A stretch of DNA of 61,019 bases from the NCBI RefSeq assembly GCF_016765695.1, contig NZ_JAETGO010000004.1:1-61019 (forward strand), read 5' to 3'. The position numbers and the translations under genes are program-made. The stretch comes from Sporosalibacterium faouarense. Its GTDB lineage: Bacteria > Bacillota > Clostridia > Tissierellales > VENL01. Positions 17,785 through 27,149 of this stretch are shown piece by piece. A model generated the notes under the pieces. That model was not told the origin of the DNA and ran no database searches. It worked only from the letters and a program-made list of their open reading frames with translations. Position 1 is the first letter of the stretch. Every line of letters starts with the position of its first letter.

Positions 17785-17809
17785 GCCCAGCTTAATGCTG
17801 GGCTTTTTT
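17785..17809 (+). terminator. Intrinsic terminator behind riboswitch 3
   Basis: Stem GCCCAGC / GCTGGGC (17785-17791, 17797-17803) followed by six T. The remaining 170 bases up to btuF hold nothing further that is recognisable. Confidence 0.85.
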
Positions 17810-17979
17810 ATTTGTTAGTGACTCGAGTTATATTATTTATAAAATTTTAAGGGACTGATCATTCCTTAAGACGAAAAACTATAGGATAAAAAAGTGTTAG
17901 TTACTTAAGAATGTTAGTTTCAAGGGGAAAAAGTGAAAATATGCAGTTTAACTAATTAAATTAAGGGAGGAAATAATCA

Positions 17980-19026
17980 ATGAAAAAGATTTTAGTTTTT
18001 AGCATAATTTTATGTATGGCTTTAACTATGTTTGTAGGATGTACTGGCGATGAAAGCAATGAAACATCTCAAGTGGGAAATAATGACGTAAATGACAATA
18101 ACAATAATAGTGAAAATAATGAGGATACAACTAATGAGTTTAATGTTTTAGTGGATCAAGTTGAGGTTAATGATGATTCAGTTACTTTTATTGATGCAAT
18201 GGACAAGGAAGTTACTATAGAGAAAAATCCTCAAAAGGTTATTTGTCTATATAATTCATACTTAGACCTATGGTATGATGCCGGTGGAGAAGTAATAGGA
18301 AGAATAGAGAGTAGATCTAAGGTGCCAGAAGGGGCCATGGATGCAGAAGTGGTTGGAAGTATGACAGCTCCAAATATGGAAAAAATCATATCTATGGAGC
18401 CAGATCTACTAATATTAAGACCTGGTATGCAGGGTCATAGTGAGATTATTCCAATATTGGAGGAGAATGAAATTCCATATTTAGCTATTGAATATGATAA
18501 CTTTAATCAGTATCTATATGTGACTAAAATATTCACTGAAATTAACGGAAGAGATGATCTATATGAAAAGAATGGAGCTGAGATTAGTAACAAAGTTAAA
18601 GAATTAGTTGATAAAGCACCTAGAGATGAAGAGCCAACTGTATTATTAATGTTTGCATCTACAAGAAGTGTGACCGTAAAACTTCCTAACACTTTCGTTG
18701 GCGATATGCTACAAGATTTAGGAGCTAAAAATATAGCATATGATGCTCAATTGACAGATGAGGAAATGGAAGTATTTAGTATGGAAAAAGTAATAGAAAG
18801 AGATCCAAATTTTATACTTGTACAAACAATGGGCGATGTAGAGGAAATTAAAGAAAAGCTTATAGAAGATGTTGAATCAAATCCAGCATGGAGCTCTTTA
18901 ACAGCTGTTAAAGAGGGAAGATATATTTTCCTACCTAAGGATTTATACCTTTACAAACCAAATGCTCAATACGCTGAAGCTTATCAGGGGTTAGCAGAGA
19001 TTTTATATCCAGATACTTTCAAGTAA
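17980..19026 (+). CDS. btuF: Corrinoid ABC transporter substrate-binding lipoprotein (BtuF-like)
   Basis: A 348-residue extracellular lipoprotein: a hydrophobic signal (1-20) with lipobox FVGC and acylated Cys21, then an Asn/Glu-rich tether (about 24-50) and a TroA/FecB-type periplasmic-binding fold, starting with the VICLYNSYLDLWYDAGG region (about 87-103). The family binds cobalamin, haem or siderophores. Position directly behind a cobalamin riboswitch and before FecCD permease and ATPase genes makes cobalamin or another corrinoid the likely ligand. A GGGAGG site precedes the ATG. A GC-rich hairpin separates it from btuC, which may give more binding protein than permease. Confidence 0.88.
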   Translation: MKKILVFSIILCMALTMFVGCTGDESNETSQVGNNDVNDNNNNSENNEDTTNEFNVLVDQVEVNDDSVTFIDAMDKEVTIEKNPQKVICLYNSYLDLWYDAGGEVIGRIESRSKVPEGAMDAEVVGSMTAPNMEKIISMEPDLLILRPGMQGHSEIIPILEENEIPYLAIEYDNFNQYLYVTKIFTEINGRDDLYEKNGAEISNKVKELVDKAPRDEEPTVLLMFASTRSVTVKLPNTFVGDMLQDLGAKNIAYDAQLTDEEMEVFSMEKVIERDPNFILVQTMGDVEEIKEKLIEDVESNPAWSSLTAVKEGRYIFLPKDLYLYKPNAQYAEAYQGLAEILYPDTFK

Positions 19027-19049
19027 TATAAACAGCTTTAAATATGAAA

Positions 19050-19076
19050 TCACCTCTCCCTTTGGGAGAGGTATTT
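19050..19076 (+). other. Intercistronic stem-loop between btuF and btuC
   Basis: Arms ACCTCTCCC and GGGAGAGGT with loop TTT (about 19052-19072), extended by flanking GAAAT/ATTTC. It lacks a proper T tract, so it is more likely a partial terminator or an mRNA-stabilising hairpin that raises BtuF over BtuCD than a full stop. Confidence 0.55.
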
Positions 19077-19108
19077 CAAATATACATCTACTATAAAGGA
19101 TGATAAAA

Positions 19109-20119
19109 ATGGAAATGGCTAAAAGTAAAACTAACCATAAAAAAAAGGTAATTATTATTATAATTTTATTTTTTGTTTGCATAGGTAGCTTTTTTGTTAG
19201 TGTAGGAAAGGGTTCTTTAGATATTAGCTTTGATAAAGTAATTAAAGCTATATTTATAGAAAAGGATACTGTTAATCATCAAATCATATGGAATATTAGA
19301 TTACCTAGGACATTAGTGGCTGCCCTTGTTGGAATTTGCCTAGCAATCTCTGGGGCTATTCTTCAAGGAGTTATGAGAAATCCCTTGGCAGCACCAAATA
19401 TAATTGGAGTTTCCTCGGGAGCTGGACTTATGGCCTATATTATATTAATACTATTTCCCAAATACTATTATTTAGTACCTGTAGGAGCATTTGTAGGCGC
19501 TCTATTTGCAACCCTATTGATATATTTATTGGCGTGGAGAAATGGAGTTAGTCCAATGAGATTAATCCTTGCTGGAGTTGCAGTATCTTCTCTTTTAGGT
19601 GCAGGAATTAGCTCATTAATGACCTTATTTCCTGACAAGGTAGCTGGAGCAGTGGGATTTATGGTAGGGGGATTATCAGCTAGAACATGGCCAGATTTTA
19701 ATATGCTATGGCCCTATGCAACACTTGGCATACTATTGACATTTCTGTTTCCAAAAAAACTTAACATACTTATGCTTGGAGATGAAATTGCAACCGGCTT
19801 AGGATTACATGTGGAGAGAACAAGAATGATGTTTATAGTATTTGCTGCTCTATTAGCAGCAAGTGCAGTAAGTGTAGTAGGATTATTAGGTTTTGTGGGC
19901 TTAATAGTACCCCATACAGCTAGATTGATTATTGGATCTGACTATAGATATTTATTACCATCAACAGCTTTATTAGGAGCTTCAGTGGTTATGATTTGTG
20001 ATACTATAGCTAGACTAGTCTTTGATCCAGTGGAAATACCTGTAGGTATAGTTATGTCATTATTAGGGGCTCCCTTTTTCTTATTCTTGTTAAGAGAAAG
20101 GAGGAGTATGGAACGATGA
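19109..20119 (+). CDS. btuC: Corrinoid ABC transporter permease (FecCD/BtuC family)
   Basis: The 336-residue protein has about ten membrane helices and FecCD-family landmarks: RLPRTLVAALVG (about 69-80), GAILQGVMRNPLAAPNIIG (about 87-105) and the cytoplasmic coupling loop GDEIATGLGLHVERTR (about 224-239), which contacts the ATPase. It forms the homodimeric channel that receives corrinoid from BtuF. ATG at 19109 is chosen because AAGGA lies eight bases upstream; the ATG at 19100 overlaps that site. Its stop overlaps the btuD start (ATGA), so the two are translationally coupled. Confidence 0.9.
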   Translation: MEMAKSKTNHKKKVIIIIILFFVCIGSFFVSVGKGSLDISFDKVIKAIFIEKDTVNHQIIWNIRLPRTLVAALVGICLAISGAILQGVMRNPLAAPNIIGVSSGAGLMAYIILILFPKYYYLVPVGAFVGALFATLLIYLLAWRNGVSPMRLILAGVAVSSLLGAGISSLMTLFPDKVAGAVGFMVGGLSARTWPDFNMLWPYATLGILLTFLFPKKLNILMLGDEIATGLGLHVERTRMMFIVFAALLAASAVSVVGLLGFVGLIVPHTARLIIGSDYRYLLPSTALLGASVVMICDTIARLVFDPVEIPVGIVMSLLGAPFFLFLLRERRSMER

Positions 20120-20901
20120 TTATAGAAACTAAGGATGTTTCTTTAAAATATGATAGTAAAGAAATAGTAAAGGATTTAAATATAACTATTAAGAAAGGTG
20201 AAATAGTTAGCATTATAGGACCCAATGGCTGTGGAAAATCAACTATATTAAAGTCATTATCAAGATATTTAAAACCCTCCAATGGTAAGATTTTTTTAGA
20301 TGGTGAAGATATACAGAAAATAGATAACAAGAAAGCAGCTAAAAAAATAGCTATTCTACCTCAAGTAAGAAATGTGCCTAATGATTTTACTGTAGAGACC
20401 TTGGTTTCCTACGGCAGATATCCCCATTTGGGATTTGGCAATAGACTGAGAAAGAAGGATTTTGAAATTATTGATTGGGCTATTAATAAAACTGGAATGG
20501 ATAATTTGAAAACTAGAACTGTAGGGACTCTATCGGGAGGAGAACAGCAAAGGGCATGGATAGCTATGGCTCTAGCCCAAAAGCCTGAGGTATTAATCCT
20601 TGATGAACCTACTACCTTTTTAGATATTTCTTATCAGCTAGAGATATTAGAACTGGTGAAGGAATTAAATAGAACCTTGAACTTAACAATTATTATGGTC
20701 CTTCATGATATAAATCAAGCTATACGTTATTCCCACACAATATATGTAATTAAAGAGGGAAATGTATATGGCTATGGAGATGCTAAAGAATTAATTGATT
20801 TGGAGCTACTTAAAAATGTATTCCGTATAGATGCCGATGCTTTGGAGGATCGTACAAATGGATGTCCATACTATATTCCCCAAAAGATGACATCACGTTA
20901 A
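20116..20901 (+). CDS. btuD: Corrinoid ABC transporter ATP-binding protein (BtuD-like)
   Basis: A 261-residue ABC ATPase with Walker A GPNGCGKST (35-43), Q-loop LPQVRNVP, signature LSGGEQQR (about 138-145), Walker B VLILDEPTTFLD and switch histidine in VLHDINQA. Sequence style and size match FecE/BtuD ATPases for metal-chelate uptake. It starts on the 4-base overlap with btuC. The 123 bases before cbiA contain no terminator or riboswitch, so btuFCD and the cbi genes are probably one long transcript under riboswitch 3. Confidence 0.92.
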   Translation: MIIETKDVSLKYDSKEIVKDLNITIKKGEIVSIIGPNGCGKSTILKSLSRYLKPSNGKIFLDGEDIQKIDNKKAAKKIAILPQVRNVPNDFTVETLVSYGRYPHLGFGNRLRKKDFEIIDWAINKTGMDNLKTRTVGTLSGGEQQRAWIAMALAQKPEVLILDEPTTFLDISYQLEILELVKELNRTLNLTIIMVLHDINQAIRYSHTIYVIKEGNVYGYGDAKELIDLELLKNVFRIDADALEDRTNGCPYYIPQKMTSR

Positions 20902-21024
20902 GGCAGAAAATTATTCTAGACTTTTCTATCTTCATTTATTAAGAACGTATATTATTTTTAAATGTAAACCATAGAATTAAAATTTTTTTAAAAATTTTTC
21001 AGTTTAGGAAGAAGGACGATAAAT

Positions 21025-22395
21025 ATGAGTAGAATTATGATAGCTGGTACAGCCAGTGGAGTAGGGAAAACAACCATAAGTCTTGGAATCATGGCTGCCC
21101 TAACTAAGAGAAATAAGAGGGTATCCCCATATAAGGTAGGGCCTGATTATATAGATCCAGGCTTTCACAAATTTGTTACAGGGAATCCATCCCATAATTT
21201 AGATAGCTGGTTACTAAAGGAAAATACGATAAAGTACTTGTTTAAGAAAAATATGAAGAATAAGGATATAGGAATTATTGAAGGGGTAATGGGATTATAC
21301 GATGGCTTCGGAACGGAAAGGGATCAAGGTAGTTCTGCCCATGTATCTAAGATATTAGATACTCCTGTAATATTAGTTATAGATGGAAAGGCTATGTCCT
21401 CCAGTGCAGCAGCTATGGTATTAGGATATAAGATGTATGATCACCATGTAGATATAAAGGGAGTTATTATCAATAATGTATCTGGAAAAGTTCATTATGA
21501 TTTACTGAGATGTGCTATTGAAAGGGATATAAAGGTACCATGCTTGGGATATCTTCCATCAAACCTAAATGTGGCAATAAATAGTAGACATCTTGGACTT
21601 ATACCAGCTGAAGAAATAGAGAATCTAAGGACAAAAATAGACGAATTGGCTAATATGATAGAAGAACATATAGACCTAGACAAGGTACAAGAAATCGCAG
21701 CCTCAGTAGAAGAAATTGAAGAGGTTGAAAATCCTATCAAAGGCTATGATGGAATCGGACAGGGATTAAGAGTTGGTGTGGCAATGGATAAAGCTTTTAG
21801 CTTTTATTATGACGATAGTTTAAATCTTATGAAAGAATTAGGAATAGAACTGGTGCCTTTTAGTCCTATTAAAGATAATGATTTGCCCCAGAATGTAGAT
21901 GGAATATACCTAGGTGGGGGATTTCCAGAAGTATTTGCCAAAGAGCTTGAAGAGAATAAAAACTTTAGAAATAATCTTAAAAAGCATTTAGAAAATGGAC
22001 TTCCTGCCTATGGAGAATGTGGTGGTCTAATGTATTTAACCAATAGCATCGAGGATTTAGAAGGGAATAATTATAAGATGGTTGGTTTTATACCAACTGA
22101 TAGTAAAATGACTAAGAGGCTTCAACGATTTGGATATGTAAATATAAGCATTAATAATGAAATAGATACTAAAGGACATGAATTCCATAGATCAATGATA
22201 GAGGACAATGAAAATCTTGAATATGTATACCAAGTGTATAAAATCAGAAATGGAGAGGTTAAGAAACAATGGAAGTGTGGAGTGCATAGGAGAAACACTT
22301 TAGCTGGATATGCTCATATCCACTTCTATAGTAATATTGATTTTCTAATAAAGCTGATAAATATAATGAAGGATTACAAAAACTCTAAGAAATAA
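21025..22395 (+). CDS. cbiA: Cobyrinate a,c-diamide synthase CbiA
   Basis: CbiA amidates the a and c side chains of cobyrinate using glutamine and ATP. The 456-residue enzyme has the DTBS-like N-terminal domain with AGTASGVGKTT (about 5-15) and DYIDPGFH, and a C-terminal class I glutaminase-like domain with YLGGGFPE and the nucleophile loop YGECGGLMYL (about 331-340). Length agrees with family members (about 450-460). A GGAAGAAGGA site precedes the ATG. It is the last chemical step encoded in this window, yet it is the first cbi gene; the next amidation enzyme, CbiP, is not present here. Confidence 0.95.
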   Translation: MSRIMIAGTASGVGKTTISLGIMAALTKRNKRVSPYKVGPDYIDPGFHKFVTGNPSHNLDSWLLKENTIKYLFKKNMKNKDIGIIEGVMGLYDGFGTERDQGSSAHVSKILDTPVILVIDGKAMSSSAAAMVLGYKMYDHHVDIKGVIINNVSGKVHYDLLRCAIERDIKVPCLGYLPSNLNVAINSRHLGLIPAEEIENLRTKIDELANMIEEHIDLDKVQEIAASVEEIEEVENPIKGYDGIGQGLRVGVAMDKAFSFYYDDSLNLMKELGIELVPFSPIKDNDLPQNVDGIYLGGGFPEVFAKELEENKNFRNNLKKHLENGLPAYGECGGLMYLTNSIEDLEGNNYKMVGFIPTDSKMTKRLQRFGYVNISINNEIDTKGHEFHRSMIEDNENLEYVYQVYKIRNGEVKKQWKCGVHRRNTLAGYAHIHFYSNIDFLIKLINIMKDYKNSKK

Positions 22396-22404
22396 GGATA
22401 TTTT

Positions 22405-22494
22405 ATGCAAGATTATATGCTTGTGGCTTCGTTATTTATTATTTTACAGAATTATGTCTTTTACAAGAGATATCCAAGAACTTTACTAAACTAA
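22405..22494 (+). CDS. Possible 29-residue membrane micro-protein between cbiA and cbiC
   Basis: ATG at 22405 follows TAAGGA by about six bases and opens a 29-codon frame with one hydrophobic helix (about 4-19) and a basic tail (FYKRYPRTLLN). It fills the otherwise unexplained gap between cbiA and cbiC. Such short frames arise by chance in AT-rich DNA; conservation is needed to accept it. Confidence 0.2.
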   Translation: MQDYMLVASLFIILQNYVFYKRYPRTLLN

Positions 22495-22527
22495 AAATAT
22501 ATAAGAACAATGAAAGGAAGTGGAGAA

Positions 22528-23151
22528 TTGAAACATATTAAAGATCCAGTAGAGATAGAAAGAAAGAGTTTTGAAATTATAACGGAAGAGTTGGGAGAAA
22601 AGAATCAACGCTTTGATGAAAAAACTGGAAAGGTCGTTAAGAGGGTAATACATACTACGGCAGATTTTGAATATGCAGATTTACTGGAAATCCATCCCCA
22701 TGCTATAGAAAATGGAATGGATGCCTTAAAAAAAGGAAGCAATATTTATGCAGACACTCAAATGGTTCGTTCAGGAATAAATAAGAGAAGACTGGGAGAA
22801 CTTGGTGGACAAATATGTAACTTTGTCCATGAGGAAAGTGTCTTCATTGAAGCTAAGGAAAGGGAAATTACTAGATCCATGGTTTCAATAGAAAGGGCTT
22901 GTAAAGATGAAAAGATAAAAATCTTTGTCATAGGAAATGCTCCAACTGCTTTATTTACTCTTATTAAGTTAATAGAAGAAGGAATGGATAAACCAGACTT
23001 AATAGTTGGTGTACCCGTAGGATTTGTTGGTGCAGCAGAATCTAAAGAAGCCCTTAGAAAGCTAGATGTACCATATATAATAACAAGGGGCAGAAAAGGT
23101 GGAAGTGGCGTTGCAGCTTCTATAATCAATGCTCTTTTGTATATGATTTAG
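22528..23151 (+). CDS. cbiC: Cobalt-precorrin-8 methylmutase CbiC
   Basis: CbiC moves the C11 methyl group to C12, turning cobalt-precorrin-8 into cobyrinate. The 207-residue product opens with KHIKDPVEIERKSFEII, the classic CbiC/CobH N-terminus, and contains DTQMVRSGINKRRL (about 76-89) and VGVPVGFVGAAESKE (about 160-174). The start is taken as TTG at 22528, with AAAGGAAG about eight bases upstream; an in-frame ATG at 22510 has no ribosome site and would add six residues. cbiD begins after a 134-base gap that holds nothing recognised. Confidence 0.93.
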   Translation: MKHIKDPVEIERKSFEIITEELGEKNQRFDEKTGKVVKRVIHTTADFEYADLLEIHPHAIENGMDALKKGSNIYADTQMVRSGINKRRLGELGGQICNFVHEESVFIEAKEREITRSMVSIERACKDEKIKIFVIGNAPTALFTLIKLIEEGMDKPDLIVGVPVGFVGAAESKEALRKLDVPYIITRGRKGGSGVAASIINALLYMI

Positions 23152-23285
23152 AGGTGAGAATTTATAACTATAGGGCAATTTCTTCAGGTAAACAGAGGCT
23201 ATACAATGTTCTCAGATAATGAATATTTCCTATAAGTTTTTTGTTTTTGTAAAAGTAGAGAGTTTGAATAGAATTGAGGGATTAA

Positions 23286-24434
23286 ATGAATACTTTTAAA
23301 GGAAAAAAGCTAGATAAATTCGTTACCAAGGGTGGAAAAAAACTTAGATACGGATATACTACAGGCTCTTGTGCAGCTGCAGCTGCTAAGGCAGGAGTAA
23401 TAATGTTGTTCTCAGGCAAATCAATCTCCACGATAGAAATAGATACTCCAATGGGGTGGGAGCTAGAGCTTCCAGTTGAAGATTCAGTTATAGATGACAA
23501 ATTTGCCAGCTGCTGTATTGTAAAGGATAGTGGAGATGACCCCGATGTAACCCATAGCATAAGGATATATGCAAGGGTTGAAGAAAGTAATGAAATTGGA
23601 GTTGAGATAACTGGAGGAGAGGGAATAGGAAGAGTAACCAAGGCTGGACTAGCTGTTTCTCCTGGGAATTATGCTATTAACCCTGCACCAATGAGAATGA
23701 TTGTAGATCAAATAAAAAAAGTACTCCCCAATAACAAAGGGGTCAAGGTAACGATATATTCTCCCGAAGGAAAAGAGATAGCTAAAAAGACATTTAATTC
23801 TAGATTAGGAATAGAAGGGGGCATATCTATCCTTGGAACTACTGGCATTGTTGAGCCCATGTCCGAGGAGGCAATGAAGGAATCCTTGGCATTGGAGATA
23901 TCAATGATAAAGGAAAGGGGAATAAAAAGGATAATATTTGTTCCTGGAAACTATGGAAGAGATTTCACCTTCTCTATACTATCACAAGAAAAGACAGAGG
24001 ATATAACTGTGAAGACCAGTAATTATATTGGATATATGCTAGACAAGGCTAAGGAATATGGTATAGAAGAAATATTTATAATTGGGCATATTGGAAAGAT
24101 GATTAAAGTGGCAGGGGGAATATTTCATACTCATAGTAAAATGGCCGATGGTAGAATGGAAATTCTTGCAGCTAATTGTGGCTATTTAGGATGCTCTCAC
24201 AGTCTTATTAAAAAGATTATGGAAAGCATAACAACCGACGAAGCAATTGGATATATAAAGGAAGAAATAGGCTATGAGGTCTTTAAGTTAATTGCTGATA
24301 AGATTAGTGAAAAATGCAAAATAAGAACCTATGATGACATTGAGATTGGAACTTTAGTTTTTTCTCAACAATATGGAGAATTAGGAATATGCCATACTGG
24401 TAGAAGGATTTTGGAGGAGTTACGAAATGAATAA
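23286..24434 (+). CDS. cbiD: Cobalt-precorrin-5B C1-methyltransferase CbiD
   Basis: CbiD methylates C1 of cobalt-precorrin-5B in the anaerobic pathway, using S-adenosylmethionine. The 382-residue protein has the hallmark RYGYTTGSCAAAAAKA (about 21-36), a later GGEGIGRVTKAGL and the VPGNYGRDF motif. Length is typical (about 370-380). The presence of CbiD, together with CbiG, marks this as the oxygen-independent route. It overlaps cbiE by eight bases. Confidence 0.95.
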   Translation: MNTFKGKKLDKFVTKGGKKLRYGYTTGSCAAAAAKAGVIMLFSGKSISTIEIDTPMGWELELPVEDSVIDDKFASCCIVKDSGDDPDVTHSIRIYARVEESNEIGVEITGGEGIGRVTKAGLAVSPGNYAINPAPMRMIVDQIKKVLPNNKGVKVTIYSPEGKEIAKKTFNSRLGIEGGISILGTTGIVEPMSEEAMKESLALEISMIKERGIKRIIFVPGNYGRDFTFSILSQEKTEDITVKTSNYIGYMLDKAKEYGIEEIFIIGHIGKMIKVAGGIFHTHSKMADGRMEILAANCGYLGCSHSLIKKIMESITTDEAIGYIKEEIGYEVFKLIADKISEKCKIRTYDDIEIGTLVFSQQYGELGICHTGRRILEELRNE

Positions 24435-25050
24435 AATAAAAATAGTAGGATTAGGGCCTGGACATCGAAGTTATATAATACCAAAGGGCAAAAAAGCTAT
24501 TGATGAATCGGATATAGTTGTGGGAGCTAAACGGAATTTACAAAGTTTAGATTTAAGGGGAAAGGAAAGTCTTCCTATTACAAGTAAGCTTGATGAGGTA
24601 GTAGACTATATTAAAAGTAATTATCTTGAGAAAAAAATAGCAGTTATAGTATCGGGAGATACTGGTTTTTATAGTTTTTTAAGGTATCTTAAAAAGCATT
24701 TCTCCGTTGATCAAATAGAAGTGATTCCAGGAATAAGCTCTATGCAATACATGTTTTCTGCAATAGGTGAAACATGGGATGATGCTTATATAGCCAGTCT
24801 CCATGGTAGAGAAATGAACTTTATTGAGAAGGTAAAGAAATACAAGAAGATAGGTCTTCTTACTGATAAAAATTGGACACCTCAAAAAATCGCCGAAAAA
24901 CTATCACAAGAAGGGCTAAATAATAGGACTATATATATAGGTGAAAATCTTTCCTATGATAATGAGAAGATATCAAGGATGAATATAGAGGAAGCTAAGG
25001 ATGCAAATGATTTCGATATATGTGTGGTGGTGATTGTTGATGAAGACTAA
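24427..25050 (+). CDS. cbiE: Cobalt-precorrin-7 C5-methyltransferase CbiE
   Basis: A 207-residue SAM-dependent tetrapyrrole methylase with the family glycine motif VGLGPGHRSYI (about 6-16), SGDTGFYSFL (about 77-86) and PGISSMQYM. CbiE methylates C5, while the adjacent CbiT methylates C15 and decarboxylates. In many genomes the two are fused as CobL; here they are separate genes overlapping by 11 bases. GGAGG lies a few bases before the ATG. Confidence 0.92.
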   Translation: MNKIKIVGLGPGHRSYIIPKGKKAIDESDIVVGAKRNLQSLDLRGKESLPITSKLDEVVDYIKSNYLEKKIAVIVSGDTGFYSFLRYLKKHFSVDQIEVIPGISSMQYMFSAIGETWDDAYIASLHGREMNFIEKVKKYKKIGLLTDKNWTPQKIAEKLSQEGLNNRTIYIGENLSYDNEKISRMNIEEAKDANDFDICVVVIVDED

Positions 25051-25633
25051 ATGGAATTATAGGACACCGGGTATTCCAGATAAATTTTTCATTAGGGGAA
25101 AAGTTCCAATGACAAAGGAAGAGGTTAGAGCTGTAACCCTTAGTAAACTTAGATTAAAATCAGATGACATAATTGTGGATATTGGAGCTGGTACTGGTTC
25201 AATTTCCATAGAATGTGCTTTGATAGCAGAGGACGGACTGGTATATGCTGTGGAAAGGAAAGAAGAAGGGATAAAGCTTATAAAGGAAAATTCACAAATT
25301 TTTGAGATTGATAATATTGAAATAATACAGGGAATAGCCCCTGAAATTTTAAAGGAAGTCCCTAAGGTTGATAAGGTAATCGTTGGAGGAAGCGGAGGAA
25401 AATTAAAGGAAATATTTCAATGGCTTGAACTTAGTCTAGTAGAAAGTGGAAGGTTGGTTATGAACTTTATAACTTTAGAAAATATGTATAGAGCTATAGA
25501 ACTATTGAAAGAAAACGGATTTAAGGATATTGATGTGACTCAATTATTTGTTTCTAAGGGCCGAAGCATAGCCAATTTAACAATGATGGAAGGTCATAAT
25601 CCAGTTTATATAATTTCAGCAGTCAAGGAGTGA
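25040..25633 (+). CDS. cbiT: Cobalt-precorrin-6B C15-methyltransferase (decarboxylating) CbiT
   Basis: The 197-residue Rossmann methyltransferase has motif I VDIGAGTGSISIECA (about 45-59) and the CbiT N-terminal GIPDKFFIRGKVPMTKEEVR (about 10-29). It adds the C15 methyl and removes the C12 acetate carboxyl. ATG at 25040 is preferred over TTG codons at 25034 and 25037 inside cbiE. The start lies within cbiE, so both products are coupled. Confidence 0.93.
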   Translation: MKTKWNYRTPGIPDKFFIRGKVPMTKEEVRAVTLSKLRLKSDDIIVDIGAGTGSISIECALIAEDGLVYAVERKEEGIKLIKENSQIFEIDNIEIIQGIAPEILKEVPKVDKVIVGGSGGKLKEIFQWLELSLVESGRLVMNFITLENMYRAIELLKENGFKDIDVTQLFVSKGRSIANLTMMEGHNPVYIISAVKE

Positions 25634-25640
25634 TTTGATT

Positions 25641-26342
25641 ATGGGAAAATTTTACGGCATAGGAGTCGGGCCAGGAGATCCAGAGTTAATAACTATAAAA
25701 GCCATAAAGACCTTGGGAAATATGGATATGGTCATATGCCCCGAGGCTAAAAAGGATAAGGGAAGCATAGCTTTTAGTATAGCTAAGGAATATTTAAAGG
25801 AGAATATAGAGCTTTTATATCTTACTTTTCCCATGACCCATGATAAAGAGGTTCTTAAGGAGAAGTGGAGAGAGAACGCTTTAATAATAAAAGAACAGTT
25901 GAACAATGGTAAGAATATAGGATTTATAACCATAGGTGACCCTATGGTATTTAGTACATATATGTATCTTCTACCCCACTTAAAGAAGGAAGGAATAGAA
26001 ATAGAAACTATTCCTGGAATCACTTCATTTTGTGCAGTGGCAAGTAAAGTAAATATTCCTTTATCGGCTGGAGATGAGACCTTAGGTATATTACCCCTAA
26101 TGAAGGATTGTAATAATCTAGATAAAATGTTAGATGACTATGATAACCTCATAATTATGAAGGCATCCCATAATAGTGCTAAGATGGCAGACAAGCTTGA
26201 AGAAAAGGGATATAGGGATAAATTCGTTATGGTATCTAGATGCGGCACCGATAAAGAAGAAATAGCCTATGATATTGACAGATTAAAGGAAGAAAAGGTT
26301 CATTATCTTTCTACATTAATAGTGAAAAAGAAAGGTATATAA
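25641..26342 (+). CDS. cbiL: Cobalt-precorrin-2 C20-methyltransferase CbiL
   Basis: A 233-residue tetrapyrrole methylase with GVGPGDPELITIKAIKTL (about 7-24), CPEAKKDKGSIAFSIA and the GDPMVFSTYMYL loop (about 98-109), a combination characteristic of CbiL/CobI. It methylates C20 to form cobalt-precorrin-3, the first step after cobalt insertion. ATG at 25641 is ten bases after AAGGAG and gives the usual N-terminus; a TTG at 25635 is less likely. Confidence 0.94.
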   Translation: MGKFYGIGVGPGDPELITIKAIKTLGNMDMVICPEAKKDKGSIAFSIAKEYLKENIELLYLTFPMTHDKEVLKEKWRENALIIKEQLNNGKNIGFITIGDPMVFSTYMYLLPHLKKEGIEIETIPGITSFCAVASKVNIPLSAGDETLGILPLMKDCNNLDKMLDDYDNLIIMKASHNSAKMADKLEEKGYRDKFVMVSRCGTDKEEIAYDIDRLKEEKVHYLSTLIVKKKGI

Positions 26343-26366
26343 ATGTAATAAAAGGGATGTGATAAA

Positions 26367-27149
26367 ATGGCAATTCAACAACAGGATTACTATAATAAAG
26401 TATATTTTATTGGAGCAGGCCCAGGAGACCCTGACCTTATAACAGTTAAAGGTAGAAAGATAGTTGAGGAAGCTGATGTAGTTGTGTATGCAGGCTCTTT
26501 GGTAAATCCTAAGATTATAGAGTGCAGAAAAGAAGATAGTCAATTGTATAATAGTGCGGGAATGGACTTAGATGAAATAATTGAAGTAATGAAGAAAGGT
26601 ATACAGGAAGGTAAGATAGTAGCCAGAGTTCATACAGGAGATCCAAGTATTTATGGCGCTATTAGGGAACAGATGGATAAGCTTAAAGAATTAGAAATAG
26701 ATTTTGAGGTAGTTCCTGGAGTAAGTTCTTTTGTTGCATCGGCAGCAGCATTAAAAAAAGAATTTACATTACCTAATGTTTCACAAACGGTAATATGCAC
26801 CAGACTGGAAGGAAGAACGCCTGTACCAAAGGAAGAAAGTCTTGATTCTTTAGCATCCCATAGAGCATCTATGGCTATTTTCCTATCGGTTCATATGATA
26901 GGAGATGTGGTTAATAAGCTTAAAAAACACTATAGAGAAGACACTCCTATAGCGGTAGTTCAAAGAGCTACATGGGAGGATGAAAAAATTGTTACAGGGA
27001 CCCTTATGGACATAGAGGAAAAGGTTAAAGAAGCTAACATAACTAAGACTGCTCAAATTTTAGTTGGAGATTTCCTAGGAAATGAATATAGTCTTTCAAA
27101 GCTTTATGATAAGAGTTTTAGTCACGGTTATAGGAGTGGAAAAGAGTGA
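26367..27149 (+). CDS. cbiF: Cobalt-precorrin-4 C11-methyltransferase CbiF
   Basis: The 260-residue enzyme has GAGPGDPDLITVKGRK (about 13-28), VHTGDPSIYGAIREQ (about 87-101) and the VICTRLEGRTPVP segment, which together identify CbiF/CobM. It methylates C11 to give cobalt-precorrin-5A. AAAAGGGATGTG precedes the ATG by several bases. Its last bases overlap the GTG start of cbiG by four. Confidence 0.95.
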   Translation: MAIQQQDYYNKVYFIGAGPGDPDLITVKGRKIVEEADVVVYAGSLVNPKIIECRKEDSQLYNSAGMDLDEIIEVMKKGIQEGKIVARVHTGDPSIYGAIREQMDKLKELEIDFEVVPGVSSFVASAAALKKEFTLPNVSQTVICTRLEGRTPVPKEESLDSLASHRASMAIFLSVHMIGDVVNKLKKHYREDTPIAVVQRATWEDEKIVTGTLMDIEEKVKEANITKTAQILVGDFLGNEYSLSKLYDKSFSHGYRSGKE

